64,000 nt of DNA. It comes from Microbacterium invictum. Its GTDB lineage: Bacteria > Actinomycetota > Actinomycetes > Actinomycetales > Microbacteriaceae. Each line of letters opens with the position of its first letter. Positions within the stretch are counted from its first letter, which is position 1. Positions 25,477 through 36,287 of the stretch are shown piece by piece. Under the pieces are notes generated by a model. The model was not told where the DNA came from, searched no databases, and saw only the letters and a list, made by a program, of their open reading frames with translations. The position numbers and the translations under genes were made by a program. The stretch covers positions 2,852,001-2,916,000 of the forward strand of contig NZ_JACIFH010000001.1 in NCBI RefSeq assembly GCF_014197265.1, given 5' to 3'.

Positions 25477-26880
25477 CTACCCGATGTCGGCGATCCGCTC
25501 ATGCCGCGGCAGCCGGACCATCAGCAGCAGCACCAGGCCGATCGCGAGGATGATCACGATGCCGAGGATGCCGAAGTGCGTGGCGCCGAACGCGCCGATG
25601 AACAGCGCCCACAGCAGCGGTGAGAGGAAGCTCATGACCCGGCCGGTGGTCGCGTAGAGGCCGAAGATCTCGCCCTGCATGTCGCCCGGTGCGAGCCTGG
25701 CGAGCAAGGCGCGACTCGATGCCTGGGCGGGGCCGACGGCGGCCGAGAGGATGATCCCGCCGACCCAGAAGATCGTCTTGCCCCCTTCGCGGAAGAAGAA
25801 GACGAACAGGGCGCTGACGATGAGAATGGCCAGGGCCCAGACGATCACGTTGCGGGCGCCGAACCGGTCGTCGAGACGACCCGCGATGATCGTCGAGACG
25901 CCGGCGACGAGGTTGAGAGCGATGCCGAACACGATGACCTCGGTCGCCGAGAATCCGAACGACACGGCGGCCAGCACGCCGCCGAACGCGAACACGCCGG
26001 CCAGTCCGTCGCGGTAGACGGCGCTCGCGATGAGGAACCACGCGGTGGGGCGGTTCGTGCGGAACAGCGCCCCGATGTCCTTCACGAGGACGACGTAGCC
26101 CCGGAAGAAGCCGACCCGCGGGCGCTCGGGGTGCGGCGGCGCCTCGGGGACGAAGAAGAAGAACGGCAGTGCGAACACGATGGTCCACACGGCGGCGCCC
26201 AGCGCGATGAGGCGGTAGGCGAGGCCATTCGAGGTGTCCATGCCGAACCACTCGAACTGGGTGAGCACCACGACGATCACAAGGGCCAGGATGCCGCCGA
26301 TGTAGCCCAGGCCCCAGCCGAGGCCGCTCACCCGGCCGACCGTCTTGGGTGTCGAGACCTGCCAGAGCATCGCGTTGTAGTTGACGCCCGCGATCTCGGA
26401 GGCCACCGAGCCGAGCGCGACCACGATCGCGCCGTACCAGAAGAAGACCGGATCGGTGAAGGTGAACAAGAGCGCGAACTGCATGAGGGCGAGCGCGATC
26501 GTGCCGCCCATCACCCAGCGCTTCTTCGTGCCCGCGGCGTCCGCTCGCTGGCCGAGCACCGGCGCGAGCAGCAGGACGAGGATGCCGGCGGCGAACGTGA
26601 CCCAGCCGTACCACGCCGACAGGTCGGACAGTCCCTGGCAGTAAGCGGTCGCGGCATCCACCGCCCTCGAGCAGACGAGCTCGCCGTCTTCGTTCAGCGC
26701 AGCCACTTCGGGGGGAAGGAACGCGTCGGAGACGAGGTACAGCGAGACGAAGACGAAGGTCAGGATGACCGAGTTGAACGGCTGTGTCGCCCAGTCCCAC
26801 AGCGCCCACGACCGGACCTGGCGGCGGGTCGGGGCGGTGGTGTCTGCGGCGGGCTGATCGGGAAGCGACATGTTCGTCAC
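25477..26880 (-). CDS. MFS transporter, UMF1 (Atg22-like) family
   Basis: This 467-residue membrane protein has about 12 transmembrane segments and UMF1 signatures: SWALWDWATQPFNSVILTF near the N-terminus, and GVFAFGGVLAAVSFG later. The family is related to yeast Atg22 vacuolar effluxers; bacterial members are uncharacterised exporters. A GTG start at 26880 has an AAGGG ribosome-binding site; ATG at 26871 is an alternative. It is divergent from the dnaK operon. Confidence 0.87.
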   Translation of the reverse strand: MTNMSLPDQPAADTTAPTRRQVRSWALWDWATQPFNSVILTFVFVSLYLVSDAFLPPEVAALNEDGELVCSRAVDAATAYCQGLSDLSAWYGWVTFAAGILVLLLAPVLGQRADAAGTKKRWVMGGTIALALMQFALLFTFTDPVFFWYGAIVVALGSVASEIAGVNYNAMLWQVSTPKTVGRVSGLGWGLGYIGGILALVIVVVLTQFEWFGMDTSNGLAYRLIALGAAVWTIVFALPFFFFVPEAPPHPERPRVGFFRGYVVLVKDIGALFRTNRPTAWFLIASAVYRDGLAGVFAFGGVLAAVSFGFSATEVIVFGIALNLVAGVSTIIAGRLDDRFGARNVIVWALAILIVSALFVFFFREGGKTIFWVGGIILSAAVGPAQASSRALLARLAPGDMQGEIFGLYATTGRVMSFLSPLLWALFIGAFGATHFGILGIVIILAIGLVLLLMVRLPRHERIADIG

Positions 26881-26968
26881 GCTAGGACCCTTCGGTGAAC
26901 TCCAGATGCCGCCGCGCTGCGGCGCGTGCCCAGGCTATCGGGCGGCGCACGAACACGCGTCATCAAAA

Positions 26969-26989
26969 CTTGATACGAGTCGTATCAAG
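26969..26989. promoter_or_regulatory. HAIR-type operator for HspR (CTTGATA-N7-TATCAAG)
   Basis: CTTGATA (26969-26975) and TATCAAG (26983-26989) flank 7 bp (CGAGTCG); the two 10-bp outer arms are fully complementary around one central base. The HspR consensus is CTTGAGT-N7-ACTCAAG. It overlaps the region just upstream of the dnaK -35 box, and the hspR gene ends this operon, so autorepression relieved by heat is expected. Confidence 0.85.
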
Positions 26990-26995
26990 TTCGTT

Positions 26996-27024
26996 TTGAC
27001 ATGTGGGATGCCGGGGTCTATTCT
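26996..27024 (+). promoter_or_regulatory. dnaK promoter (TTGACA-N17-TATTCT)
   Basis: TTGACA at 26996-27001 and TATTCT at 27019-27024 with a 17-bp spacer match a vegetative actinobacterial promoter. It lies directly after the HAIR site and about 80 bp before the dnaK ATG. Confidence 0.75.
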
Positions 27025-27105
27025 GAAACCTGGATGAAGTTGAGTCGGTCTGGCTCATCTTTGATCCCTCAGACTTTTCCACGATCCACAAGAAGGAGAA
27101 CACAC

Positions 27106-28974
<1,869 letters not shown>

Positions 28975-28979
28975 GACAC

Positions 28980-29600
28980 ATGACGAACAAGGACTTCGAA
29001 CAGCCCGAAGACGGCGACGAGGTTCTCGGCGAGGAGGGGTCGGAGGCGCAGGCCTTCGACCCCGAGTCGCAGGAGGACACGGACGAATCGGCGCAGCCCG
29101 ATGCGGAGGCGGATGCACTGACGATAGAGGACATCCTCGCCGCGGCGCAGTCGGATGAAGCGGCCGTCGCCGACGCTCCCGCCGAGGAGCACGACCTCGT
29201 GCTCGACCTCAAGCGGGTGCAGGCCGAGTACGCCAACTACCGTCGTCGGACCGAGGAGCAGCGGCAGATCGAGATCGAGCGCACGACCGGCTCGGTCGCA
29301 GCGAAGCTGCTGCCCGTGCTCGACGATCTCGACCGCGCCGAGAAGCACGGCGACCTCGTCGAGGGGTCCGCGCTGACCGCGATCGCCGAGAAGCTGCGCG
29401 GCGTGGTCACGCGACTGGGTGTCGAACGCTACGGTGAAGCCGGCGAGGAGTTCGATCCGCGCCAGCACGAGGCGATCTTCCAGGCGCCGACACCGGGCAC
29501 CGAGACGCCGACGATCCTCGAGGTCGTGGAGATCGGATACCGCATCGGCGAGACGGAGCTTCGCCCTGCGAAGGTCGTCGTCGCCGTCCCGGCGGAGTAG
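28980..29600 (+). CDS. grpE: nucleotide exchange factor GrpE
   Basis: GrpE releases ADP from DnaK. The 206-residue protein has an acidic, disordered N-terminus (about 65 residues), a coiled-coil helix (LKRVQAEYANYRRR), LLPVLDDLDRAEKHGD, and the C-terminal beta domain with FDPRQHEAI and VVEIGYRIGETELRPAKVVV. It starts 5 bp after the dnaK stop. Length and order are as expected for actinobacteria. Confidence 0.97.
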   Translation: MTNKDFEQPEDGDEVLGEEGSEAQAFDPESQEDTDESAQPDAEADALTIEDILAAAQSDEAAVADAPAEEHDLVLDLKRVQAEYANYRRRTEEQRQIEIERTTGSVAAKLLPVLDDLDRAEKHGDLVEGSALTAIAEKLRGVVTRLGVERYGEAGEEFDPRQHEAIFQAPTPGTETPTILEVVEIGYRIGETELRPAKVVVAVPAE

Positions 29601-29613
29601 TCGAGGAGAGCGG

Positions 29614-30600
29614 ATGGCCAGTCAAGACTGGTTCGACAAGGACTTCTACAAGGTCCTCGGGGTGTCCAAGGACGTCACCGAGCCCGATCTGAAGAAGTCC
29701 TATCGAAAGCTGGCGCGCAAGTATCACCCCGATTCGACGCAGGGCGACCCGGCGGCCGAGGCCAAGTTCAAGGAGATCAGCGAAGCGTACGCCGTGCTGA
29801 GCGACAAGACGCAGCGCGAGGAGTACGACCAGATCCGCGCCATGGGCTCGGGCGCCCGGTTTCAGGCGCCCGGCTCGGGTGGCGGTGGCTTCGAAGACGT
29901 CTTCAGCCGGTTCGGTCGCGGCGGCGGTGGTGCGCAGCAGGCCGACTTCGACGACCTCTTCGCGATGTTCGGCGAGCAGGGCGGCGGTCGGTTCGGCTCG
30001 GGCCGGTTCGGCCAGACCAGCGGAGGCTTCCGTGGCTTCGGCGGCCCGCAGCGCGGCGCCGATGTCTCTGCGCGGACCACGCTGGACTTCCAGACCGCGG
30101 TGCGCGGCGAGACCATCACTCTCGCGGGAGAAGACGGCAAGCCGTTCAAAGTGAAGATCCCGGCCGGTGTCGCCGACGGGCAGAAGATCCGCCTGCGCGG
30201 GCGAGGTCGCCCCTCGCCCGACGGGGGAGAGACCGGAGACATCGTCGTGACTGTGACCGTGCGTCCCCATCCCGTGTTCACCCGGGACGGGCTGAACCTG
30301 CGCGTGACCGTGCCCGTCACGTTCACCGAAGCAGCCCTGGGCGCCACCATCGAGGTGCCGACGCTCGGCGGCGACCCCGTCAAGCTGCGGGTCGCGCCCG
30401 GCACCCCCTCCGGGCGGGTGCTGCGGGTCAAGGGACGCGGCGTGGTCTCGAGCAAGGGCACCGGCGACCTGCTCGCCGAGGTTCAGGTGGCCGTCCCCGC
30501 GCACCTCGACGACCGGGCCCGCGAGGCGCTCGAGCGCTTCCACGAGCTCGAGCCCAAGGAGAACCCGCGGGCCGATCTCATGAGCAAGGCGCGGGAGTGA
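29614..30600 (+). CDS. dnaJ: co-chaperone DnaJ (type II, no zinc finger)
   Basis: DnaJ stimulates DnaK ATPase through its J-domain. The 328-residue protein has the J-domain with the HPD triad (KYHPDST), a Gly/Phe-rich region (about residues 85-150) and the C-terminal substrate-binding domains (VPVTFTEAALGATIEVPTL). It lacks the four CxxCxGxG zinc repeats of type I DnaJ, so it is a DnaJ/CbpA type II form, common in dnaK operons of this class. The ATG at 29614 follows GAGGAGAG. Confidence 0.95.
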   Translation: MASQDWFDKDFYKVLGVSKDVTEPDLKKSYRKLARKYHPDSTQGDPAAEAKFKEISEAYAVLSDKTQREEYDQIRAMGSGARFQAPGSGGGGFEDVFSRFGRGGGGAQQADFDDLFAMFGEQGGGRFGSGRFGQTSGGFRGFGGPQRGADVSARTTLDFQTAVRGETITLAGEDGKPFKVKIPAGVADGQKIRLRGRGRPSPDGGETGDIVVTVTVRPHPVFTRDGLNLRVTVPVTFTEAALGATIEVPTLGGDPVKLRVAPGTPSGRVLRVKGRGVVSSKGTGDLLAEVQVAVPAHLDDRAREALERFHELEPKENPRADLMSKARE

Positions 30601-30664
30601 GTCAGCCCCGGCTCGGGTGACAGCACGCGCGGAACGCGGGAGGATGGCAGGAGAGGAGCGCACC

Positions 30665-31108
30665 ATGGTCGACGATCAGATCGATGAGGAGACGCCGGTC
30701 TTCGCGATCGCCGCCGCCGCCGAACTGGCGGGCATGCACCCCCAGACCCTCCGGCAGTACGACCGCCTCGGGCTCGTCATCCCGGCGCGCACGCAGGGCG
30801 GGTCGCGCCGCTACTCATTGCGCCACGTCGGGCAGCTGCGCGAGGTCGCGCAGCTGTCGGCCGAGGGCATGAGCCTGCCCGCCATCGCGCGCATCATCGA
30901 GCTCGAGAATCACGTGCGCATGCTGCGCCGCCAGGTCGGCGAGCTCGAACAGCGCCTCCGCGAAGAGATCGAGCAGCGACGCGGCGTGCGCGTGTTCGCC
31001 GCCGGTGCGACCGGCAGCGTCGTCACGCTGCGCCACGGCACGCGCACCCGCCGCGCGACCGACGTCGTTCTCTGGCGCCCCCGCCCGCCGCGGACCGACG
31101 GCGAGTAG
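30665..31108 (+). CDS. hspR: heat-shock repressor HspR (MerR family)
   Basis: HspR represses the dnaK operon by binding HAIR sites, with DnaK as co-repressor. The 147-residue protein has a MerR winged helix near the N-terminus (AAELAGMHPQTLRQYDRLGL; PARTQGGSRRYSLRHV), then a helix with EQRLREEIEQR. The tail is extended compared with short HspR proteins. The ATG at 30665 follows GGAGAGGAGCGC. The HAIR-like site before dnaK confirms the circuit. Confidence 0.95.
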   Translation: MVDDQIDEETPVFAIAAAAELAGMHPQTLRQYDRLGLVIPARTQGGSRRYSLRHVGQLREVAQLSAEGMSLPAIARIIELENHVRMLRRQVGELEQRLREEIEQRRGVRVFAAGATGSVVTLRHGTRTRRATDVVLWRPRPPRTDGE

Positions 31109-31111
31109 CCC

Positions 31112-31144
31112 GCGCATTTCGATCCGACGGGCCCCGAAACGCGC
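31112..31144. terminator. hairpin between convergent hspR and LPXTG-protein genes
   Basis: GCGCATTTCG (31112-31121) and CGAAACGCGC (31135-31144) pair with one mismatch around a 13-nt loop in the 62-bp gap between two convergent genes. Confidence 0.5.
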
Positions 31145-31170
31145 ACCCTGTCCGCCGGCGAACGAGACGC

Positions 31171-34100
31171 TCAGACCTGGACGCGTCGCCGCCACACGAG
31201 GATCACGCCGAGCGCGATCAGGGCGAGCGCCGTGAGCGGCAGGCCGGCGTGGAACACGCCGCCGGTGACCGGCAGCTCGCCGGTCGGGTCGGCATCGGCC
31301 GTGTTCTCCAGCGCCAGTGTCAGCGTCTCGCCGGCGACGAGGGTGACCGTTACCCAGCCGTCGGCGTCCGGCGTCAGAGTATCGTCGCCGGCGCTCCAGC
31401 GCGGCGCACCCCAGGTGACATCGTCGATGTCGGGCAGGTCCCCTTCGCGCACGCGCACCGTGGCCCCCGGTTCCAGCCCGTCGACCGTGAGCGGCTCATC
31501 GATGCCCACCGCGGCGTCGACCGGCGCAGCCCCGTCGACCGAATACTCGATCGCGAACTCAGTGCCGGCGCTCACGGCATCCGCCCCATCCCCGGTCACC
31601 GACTTCTCGACGGCGAACGCTGCCACGGCATCCGAAGCAAGAGCGTTGGTCAGCTCGAACGCGATGGTCTCCTCGTGTGAGGCGACCGGCACGACGACGT
31701 GGCCGTTGTCTTCGATGGGCAGTTCCTGCCCATCGATCGTCCACACCGGGGTCTGCCAGGTCGCGCCGGGGATCGCTGCGGGCTGCGGCTCTGTCGCCTC
31801 GAGGATCGACCCGACGAGGAACTGATCGGAGGCTACGGTCTCACCCGCAGTGAGCGTCAGCGCCGGCTGCGGCTCGTCGTCGACCCACCAATCGACCGTG
31901 AACTCGGTGTCCGCGGGGGCTAGTCCGGCCTCGTCGACGACCGTCTTGGTCAACGACACCCGCGCGTATTCGACGGCCGTGTTGGTGACCGTCGCCGTAG
32001 GCACCGCAGTGTCATCGGCGGTGATCGTGATCACCGGCGACGGGCTCCAGACGGGGGTGCCCCATCGGAAGTTGCCCGGCAGGACGTCATCGCCGGGGAC
32101 GACTTCGGCCAGGATGATGCGCGTGCCGATCGCGAACTCGACCGGCACGCCGTCGGTATCGAGCGGGCTGACCGGCGTGCCGTCGAACGGCACCGCCATG
32201 GTGCCCGTCCGCGCGCTGCCGTCACCGGCCGGCGGTACGGCGAGGTAGCCGACGGTCACCGTGTCGGCCGACAGCCGGTCGGCGGTGATGCCGCTGAGCT
32301 CCTTGGCGACGCGGAACGTGCCGGTGGCGATCGTCGCGGTGTTGATCACGGTACCGGCGACGGTCGCCGAGTCGCCTGCGCCGATCGTGAGCTGCGCGGG
32401 ATCGAACGCCACATCGCCCCAGGCGACGCCGCGCATCGCCGGCGGTGCCTCTTCGTCGAAGGTGACGACCGTGTCATACGGGAACTGCATCGGATCGCCG
32501 GCCGCATCCCGGGGCGTGACGGGAGTGCCGTCGACGGGCAGGCTGATGGTGCCGGTGGTCTCGTTGTCCAGTGGATCGGTGGCGGTCCAGCTGACGTTGA
32601 CGGCGGTGCCGACGGGGAGGTCGGCGGGGTCGATGCCCTCGAACTGCTTGGCCAGCGAGAAGGTGCCGGTCTTGCGGTTGTTGACCACGTCGATGACGAT
32701 CTCCCCGCTGTCTGGCAGCGGGATCTCGACGATGGCGTCCGCGAGCGGCACGTCGCCCTCGAAGCCGCCGGCGGCGAACTCCTGCGTCTCGCCGTCGATC
32801 GTGACACGGAACACGGGTGCATCCCAGGCCGACACGTCCACAGGGGCGTTGTCGAACAGCGGGACGAGTTCGGCCAGCTCGAGCGTGTCGGTGCCGGTCT
32901 CCAGGTCGAGCAGCGTGATCGGGTCGCCTACGGCGATCTCCTGCGTACGGCGCTGCTCGGTGCCGGGTATGTCCGGGTCGGCGTTGTAGCTGATCGCGTA
33001 CTGGAAGCGCGGATCTGCCGCATGGCCGGTGACCTCTTTCACGACCGATACGGTGCGTTCGGCGGTGTCGGGGATGAGGAGGTTCGTCAAGGTGATCTCG
33101 GCCGTGGTGCCATCGCCGACGACGATGACACGCCCGGGATCCCACCCGGCTGCCCCCCAGTCATAGCCGTCCGGTGGGGTGACGCCGGTGAGGTCCTCCG
33201 ACAGGGTGATCAGCGTTCCCGCGGGGAAGTCGGTGTCGGGGGAGACGGGGGTGCCGTCGAGGGGCACCTGAATCGTGCCGGTTCCGGTCTCTTCGCCCCC
33301 GGACGCCGCCCGCCACGTGACCGGTACCTCGCCGGACAGGTCGTCCACCGGGTCGCCGGCGTCGTCGACGACGGATTTGCTGACAGAGAACGTGCCCAGC
33401 TGTGCGGTCGCGGTGTTGGTCACGGTGACCTGGGCGGTCGTCCCCGCGCCGATGATCAGCGGATTCGGTGCGATCTCCGGGGTGCCCCAGTCATACCCGG
33501 GCACCGACGGCGGCGTGATCTCGGCGAAGGTCACTGCGGTGCCCGCGGGGAATCGTTCACCGGCATCCACCCACTCACCGGTGGCAGGAAGATTCAGCGA
33601 ACCCGTCAGGTCGCCGTCCGGCGTGGCGGCGGTGTAGTTCACGGTGAAGACCACACCGTCCAGCAGCGGATCGGTGGGGTCGATGCCCGTGACGTCCTTC
33701 TGCACGCGGAACGTGCCGTCGTCGCTCGGCGCGCACGCGATCTGCCCGGCGAACATGAACGAATGGATCTCGCCGCCGAGCGTGGCAACGGTGCGGCCGA
33801 TGATCTGGCCGTCCAGGGGCGACGCATTGACCGTGACATCGGCCTCGGGCGCATAGATCGAGCCGTCGATGCGCGCCTCGGCCGCGCGCACCAGGACGTC
33901 GCCGGTGAGTGCTGACAGATCCCACAGGATGTACGGCGAGTGCGCCCCCTGCGGATCGGCGCGCGCGCCGATCACTTCGGTCGTGCCGGCGGCGACGCGG
34001 ATGACCAGGGGATTCGCGATGCCCGGGGTCGGTCCCGAGCTGAACTGCAGCAGGCCGGTGCCGGCGATGTCGTCGTAGTCGACCACGTTGGGCTGGTCGG

Positions 34101-34866
34101 CGCTGAGCGGTGCGAGGACGACTCGGCTGCCGGCGTCTTCGGCGACATCGACGTGATAACCGGTGCCGGTGACGGGGTCGGTGACGTCGTCGAGGCACTG
34201 CGCAGCCTGGTCGTAGCTCGCCTCGGCGTTCGCCTCGACATAGTCGGCCACCGCAGTGGCTGAGGTGTCGAACGTGTAGATGCTCCCGCTGCCGGTGGCG
34301 GATGCCGGTGGTGTCGCGCTTGCGGGATACTGCTGGTCGGTCGCGTCGATCAGGGGAGTCTGATCGACATTGGCGGGGTTGGTGTTCAGCCGGACCCAGT
34401 CGGCGCGCGCGAACGGCTGGAAGGGGCCGTCGCGCTCGACCATCTTGAGGTCGCCCTGCAGCGAGGGCTCCTCGGTGCCGGCGCTGGTGATGGCCATGAT
34501 GCCACCGCTGCTCTGCGAGTACGAGTCCACCAGCAGCCGCGTGGGATCGCCGTCGACGGTCGGCAAGGTGTAGTCGCCGGTACCTGCGGAGACGTGGATG
34601 ATCGTGTACTGCCCGCCACCGGGCTTGGTGAGGACCCCGCCGACGGCGATGCTGCCCTCGGTCTCGTCATTGCCCAGACTCGCGTCCTCGCGGGCGTAGA
34701 CGGTGAATCCGCCGCTCGCGGTGAACGGGTTGAACGTGTCGGGATACGCCGCTGCCGCCGGTTCGCTCGGGGTCAGCGCGACAGCGCCCGAGACGGCGAG
34801 CACCGCGGCGAGGGCCATCGGCACGAAGCGACGACGGCGGGATGGTGCGACTGAGACAAGGGGCAT
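31171..34866 (-). CDS. LPXTG-anchored surface protein: choice-of-anchor A domain plus seven DUF5979-type repeats
   Basis: This is a 1231-residue secreted, wall-anchored protein. It has a twin-Arg-like basic start followed by a signal peptide (MALAAVLAVSGAVALTP) and a choice-of-anchor A domain (about residues 45-370: YPDTFNPFTASGGFTVYARE to GEIHSFMFAGQ). Seven immunoglobulin-like DUF5979-type repeats of about 100-120 residues follow, starting GTFRVQKD, GTFSVSKS, RTVSVVKE, GTFSLAKQ, GTFRVAKE, ARVSLTKT and AAFAVEKS. LPVTG is at about 1198, then a membrane helix and WRRRVQV. Sortase anchoring is expected; no sortase is in the window. The ATG at 34866 has AGGAG 5 bp upstream. Adhesive or structural surface roles are inferred. 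Confidence 0.9.
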   Translation of the reverse strand: MPLVSVAPSRRRRFVPMALAAVLAVSGAVALTPSEPAAAAYPDTFNPFTASGGFTVYAREDASLGNDETEGSIAVGGVLTKPGGGQYTIIHVSAGTGDYTLPTVDGDPTRLLVDSYSQSSGGIMAITSAGTEEPSLQGDLKMVERDGPFQPFARADWVRLNTNPANVDQTPLIDATDQQYPASATPPASATGSGSIYTFDTSATAVADYVEANAEASYDQAAQCLDDVTDPVTGTGYHVDVAEDAGSRVVLAPLSADQPNVVDYDDIAGTGLLQFSSGPTPGIANPLVIRVAAGTTEVIGARADPQGAHSPYILWDLSALTGDVLVRAAEARIDGSIYAPEADVTVNASPLDGQIIGRTVATLGGEIHSFMFAGQIACAPSDDGTFRVQKDVTGIDPTDPLLDGVVFTVNYTAATPDGDLTGSLNLPATGEWVDAGERFPAGTAVTFAEITPPSVPGYDWGTPEIAPNPLIIGAGTTAQVTVTNTATAQLGTFSVSKSVVDDAGDPVDDLSGEVPVTWRAASGGEETGTGTIQVPLDGTPVSPDTDFPAGTLITLSEDLTGVTPPDGYDWGAAGWDPGRVIVVGDGTTAEITLTNLLIPDTAERTVSVVKEVTGHAADPRFQYAISYNADPDIPGTEQRRTQEIAVGDPITLLDLETGTDTLELAELVPLFDNAPVDVSAWDAPVFRVTIDGETQEFAAGGFEGDVPLADAIVEIPLPDSGEIVIDVVNNRKTGTFSLAKQFEGIDPADLPVGTAVNVSWTATDPLDNETTGTISLPVDGTPVTPRDAAGDPMQFPYDTVVTFDEEAPPAMRGVAWGDVAFDPAQLTIGAGDSATVAGTVINTATIATGTFRVAKELSGITADRLSADTVTVGYLAVPPAGDGSARTGTMAVPFDGTPVSPLDTDGVPVEFAIGTRIILAEVVPGDDVLPGNFRWGTPVWSPSPVITITADDTAVPTATVTNTAVEYARVSLTKTVVDEAGLAPADTEFTVDWWVDDEPQPALTLTAGETVASDQFLVGSILEATEPQPAAIPGATWQTPVWTIDGQELPIEDNGHVVVPVASHEETIAFELTNALASDAVAAFAVEKSVTGDGADAVSAGTEFAIEYSVDGAAPVDAAVGIDEPLTVDGLEPGATVRVREGDLPDIDDVTWGAPRWSAGDDTLTPDADGWVTVTLVAGETLTLALENTADADPTGELPVTGGVFHAGLPLTALALIALGVILVWRRRVQV

Positions 34867-35025
34867 GAGACTCCTGGGGCCGGATCGGTCCTCAGTCAAA
34901 CACGCGGCCGGCCGTTCTGTCTCGGGTATCGCCCCTCCGGCATCCGGTATCCCCCGCGATGGGGGAGGGATGGATCGCCCCAGCGCGGCGTAGACCTCTC
35001 GCGTGGAGGTGTCGGATTAGACGAG

Positions 35026-35045
35026 CATACCGCGCGGTCGGTATG
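35026..35045. promoter_or_regulatory. TetR-type operator, site 1 (CATACCG-CGCG-GTCGGTATG)
   Basis: This palindrome, extended by GAG/CTC to GAGCATACC-N8-GGTATGCTC (35023-35048), lies 87 bp before the alcohol dehydrogenase start. It matches sites at 41622, 51066 and 54244 (consensus CAWACCG...CGGTAYG). The only TetR protein in an operon with one of these sites is encoded at 52847-53446. Confidence 0.75.
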
Positions 35046-35131
35046 CTCGGCTCGGAGTAGCGTCGTCGGTGTCGCGATCGATGCGACGGCCGCAGTCGGA
35101 GCCGACGCGGCGGGCAGACGAGGAGGTCGGC

Positions 35132-36232
35132 ATGGAGATCATCGGAGCGGTGCTCGAGACGTCCGGGGTCGAGAAGCCCTTTGCGCAGACGCGGCCGTTC
35201 ACCGTCGGCCCGCTCGAGCTCGACGCGCCCGCCCCCGGCGAAGTGCTCGTGCGCATCGAAGCGGCGGGGGTGTGCCACTCCGACCTCAGCGTGGTCGACG
35301 GCAACCGCCGCCGCCCCACCCCGATGCTGCTCGGCCACGAGGCTGCCGGCATCGTCGAGCGGCTCGGCGACGACGTCGACGACCTCGTCGTGGGCGACCG
35401 CGTCGTCATGACCTTCCTTCCGCGGTGCGGACACTGCGCCGGCTGCCGCACCGACGGCCGGCTGCCGTGCGAGGTCGGCACGGCCGCCAACAACGCCGGC
35501 ACGCTCGTCGGCGGCGGCATCCGCCTGCACCGCGACGGCGCCGACATCCGTCATCACCTCGGCGTCAGCGCATTCGCCTCGCACGCCGTCGTCAGCCGCA
35601 CCTCGATCGTGCCCGTGCCCGCCGACGTGCCGGCCGAGATCGCCGCACTCCTCGGATGCGCCGTGCTCACCGGCGGCGGGGCGGTCATCAACGCGGCCCG
35701 TCCCGAAGCCGGAACACGGCTCGTCGTCGTCGGCCTCGGCGGGGTCGGCATGGCGGCGCTGCTGGTCGGCGTCGCGCTCGGGCTGGAGGTCATCGGCGTG
35801 GATGCCGTGGACGCGAAGCTCGAGCTGGCCCTCGGCCTCGGGGCCGCGCAGGCCCTGTCTCCGGCGGATGCCGTGGACCGCGGCATCCGCGCCCCCGCCG
35901 TCGTCGAGGCCGCCGGGCATCCGCGCGCGTTCGAGACCGCGGTCGCTCTCACCGCCCCCGGCGGCACGACGGTCACCGTGGGCCTTCCCGCGCCGGATGC
36001 CCGATCCGAGGTGTCTCCGCTGCAGCTGACCGCCGGGGCGCGCACGATCATCGGCAGCTACCTGGGGTCGGCCGTGCCCAGCCGCGACATCCCGCACTAC
36101 GTCGAAATGTGGCGCTCGGGCGCTCTGCCGCTCGAGAAGCTCGTGTCCAGCCGCATCCGGCTGGACGAGATCGACGCCGCCATGGACCGGCTCGCCGCCG
36201 GCGGAGAGCTGCGACAGCTCATCACGTTCTGA
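35132..36232 (+). CDS. zinc-dependent alcohol dehydrogenase (MDR family)
   Basis: This 366-residue medium-chain dehydrogenase oxidises an alcohol with NAD(P). Catalytic zinc ligands are in GVCHSD and GHEAAG, the structural zinc site is CGHCAGCRTDGRLPC, and the Rossmann motif is VVGLGGVGMAAL. The end YLGSAVPSRDIPHYVEMW resembles class III-like ADHs. The ATG at 35132 follows GAGGAGG. It is first in an operon with an SDR and a MaoC hydratase, behind TetR-type operator 1, so it may start catabolism of an alcohol. Confidence 0.9.
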   Translation: MEIIGAVLETSGVEKPFAQTRPFTVGPLELDAPAPGEVLVRIEAAGVCHSDLSVVDGNRRRPTPMLLGHEAAGIVERLGDDVDDLVVGDRVVMTFLPRCGHCAGCRTDGRLPCEVGTAANNAGTLVGGGIRLHRDGADIRHHLGVSAFASHAVVSRTSIVPVPADVPAEIAALLGCAVLTGGGAVINAARPEAGTRLVVVGLGGVGMAALLVGVALGLEVIGVDAVDAKLELALGLGAAQALSPADAVDRGIRAPAVVEAAGHPRAFETAVALTAPGGTTVTVGLPAPDARSEVSPLQLTAGARTIIGSYLGSAVPSRDIPHYVEMWRSGALPLEKLVSSRIRLDEIDAAMDRLAAGGELRQLITF

Positions 36233-36287
36233 GTGTGATCCGTACCGGCCGCCGGACCTGGCGGCATCCATCATCGAAGGGAAACGC

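Noticed and set aside
34867..35131. riboswitch or small RNA in the 265-bp gap before the alcohol dehydrogenase
   Set aside because: Only the TetR-type palindrome and promoter-like sequence are evident; no recognised riboswitch architecture was seen.
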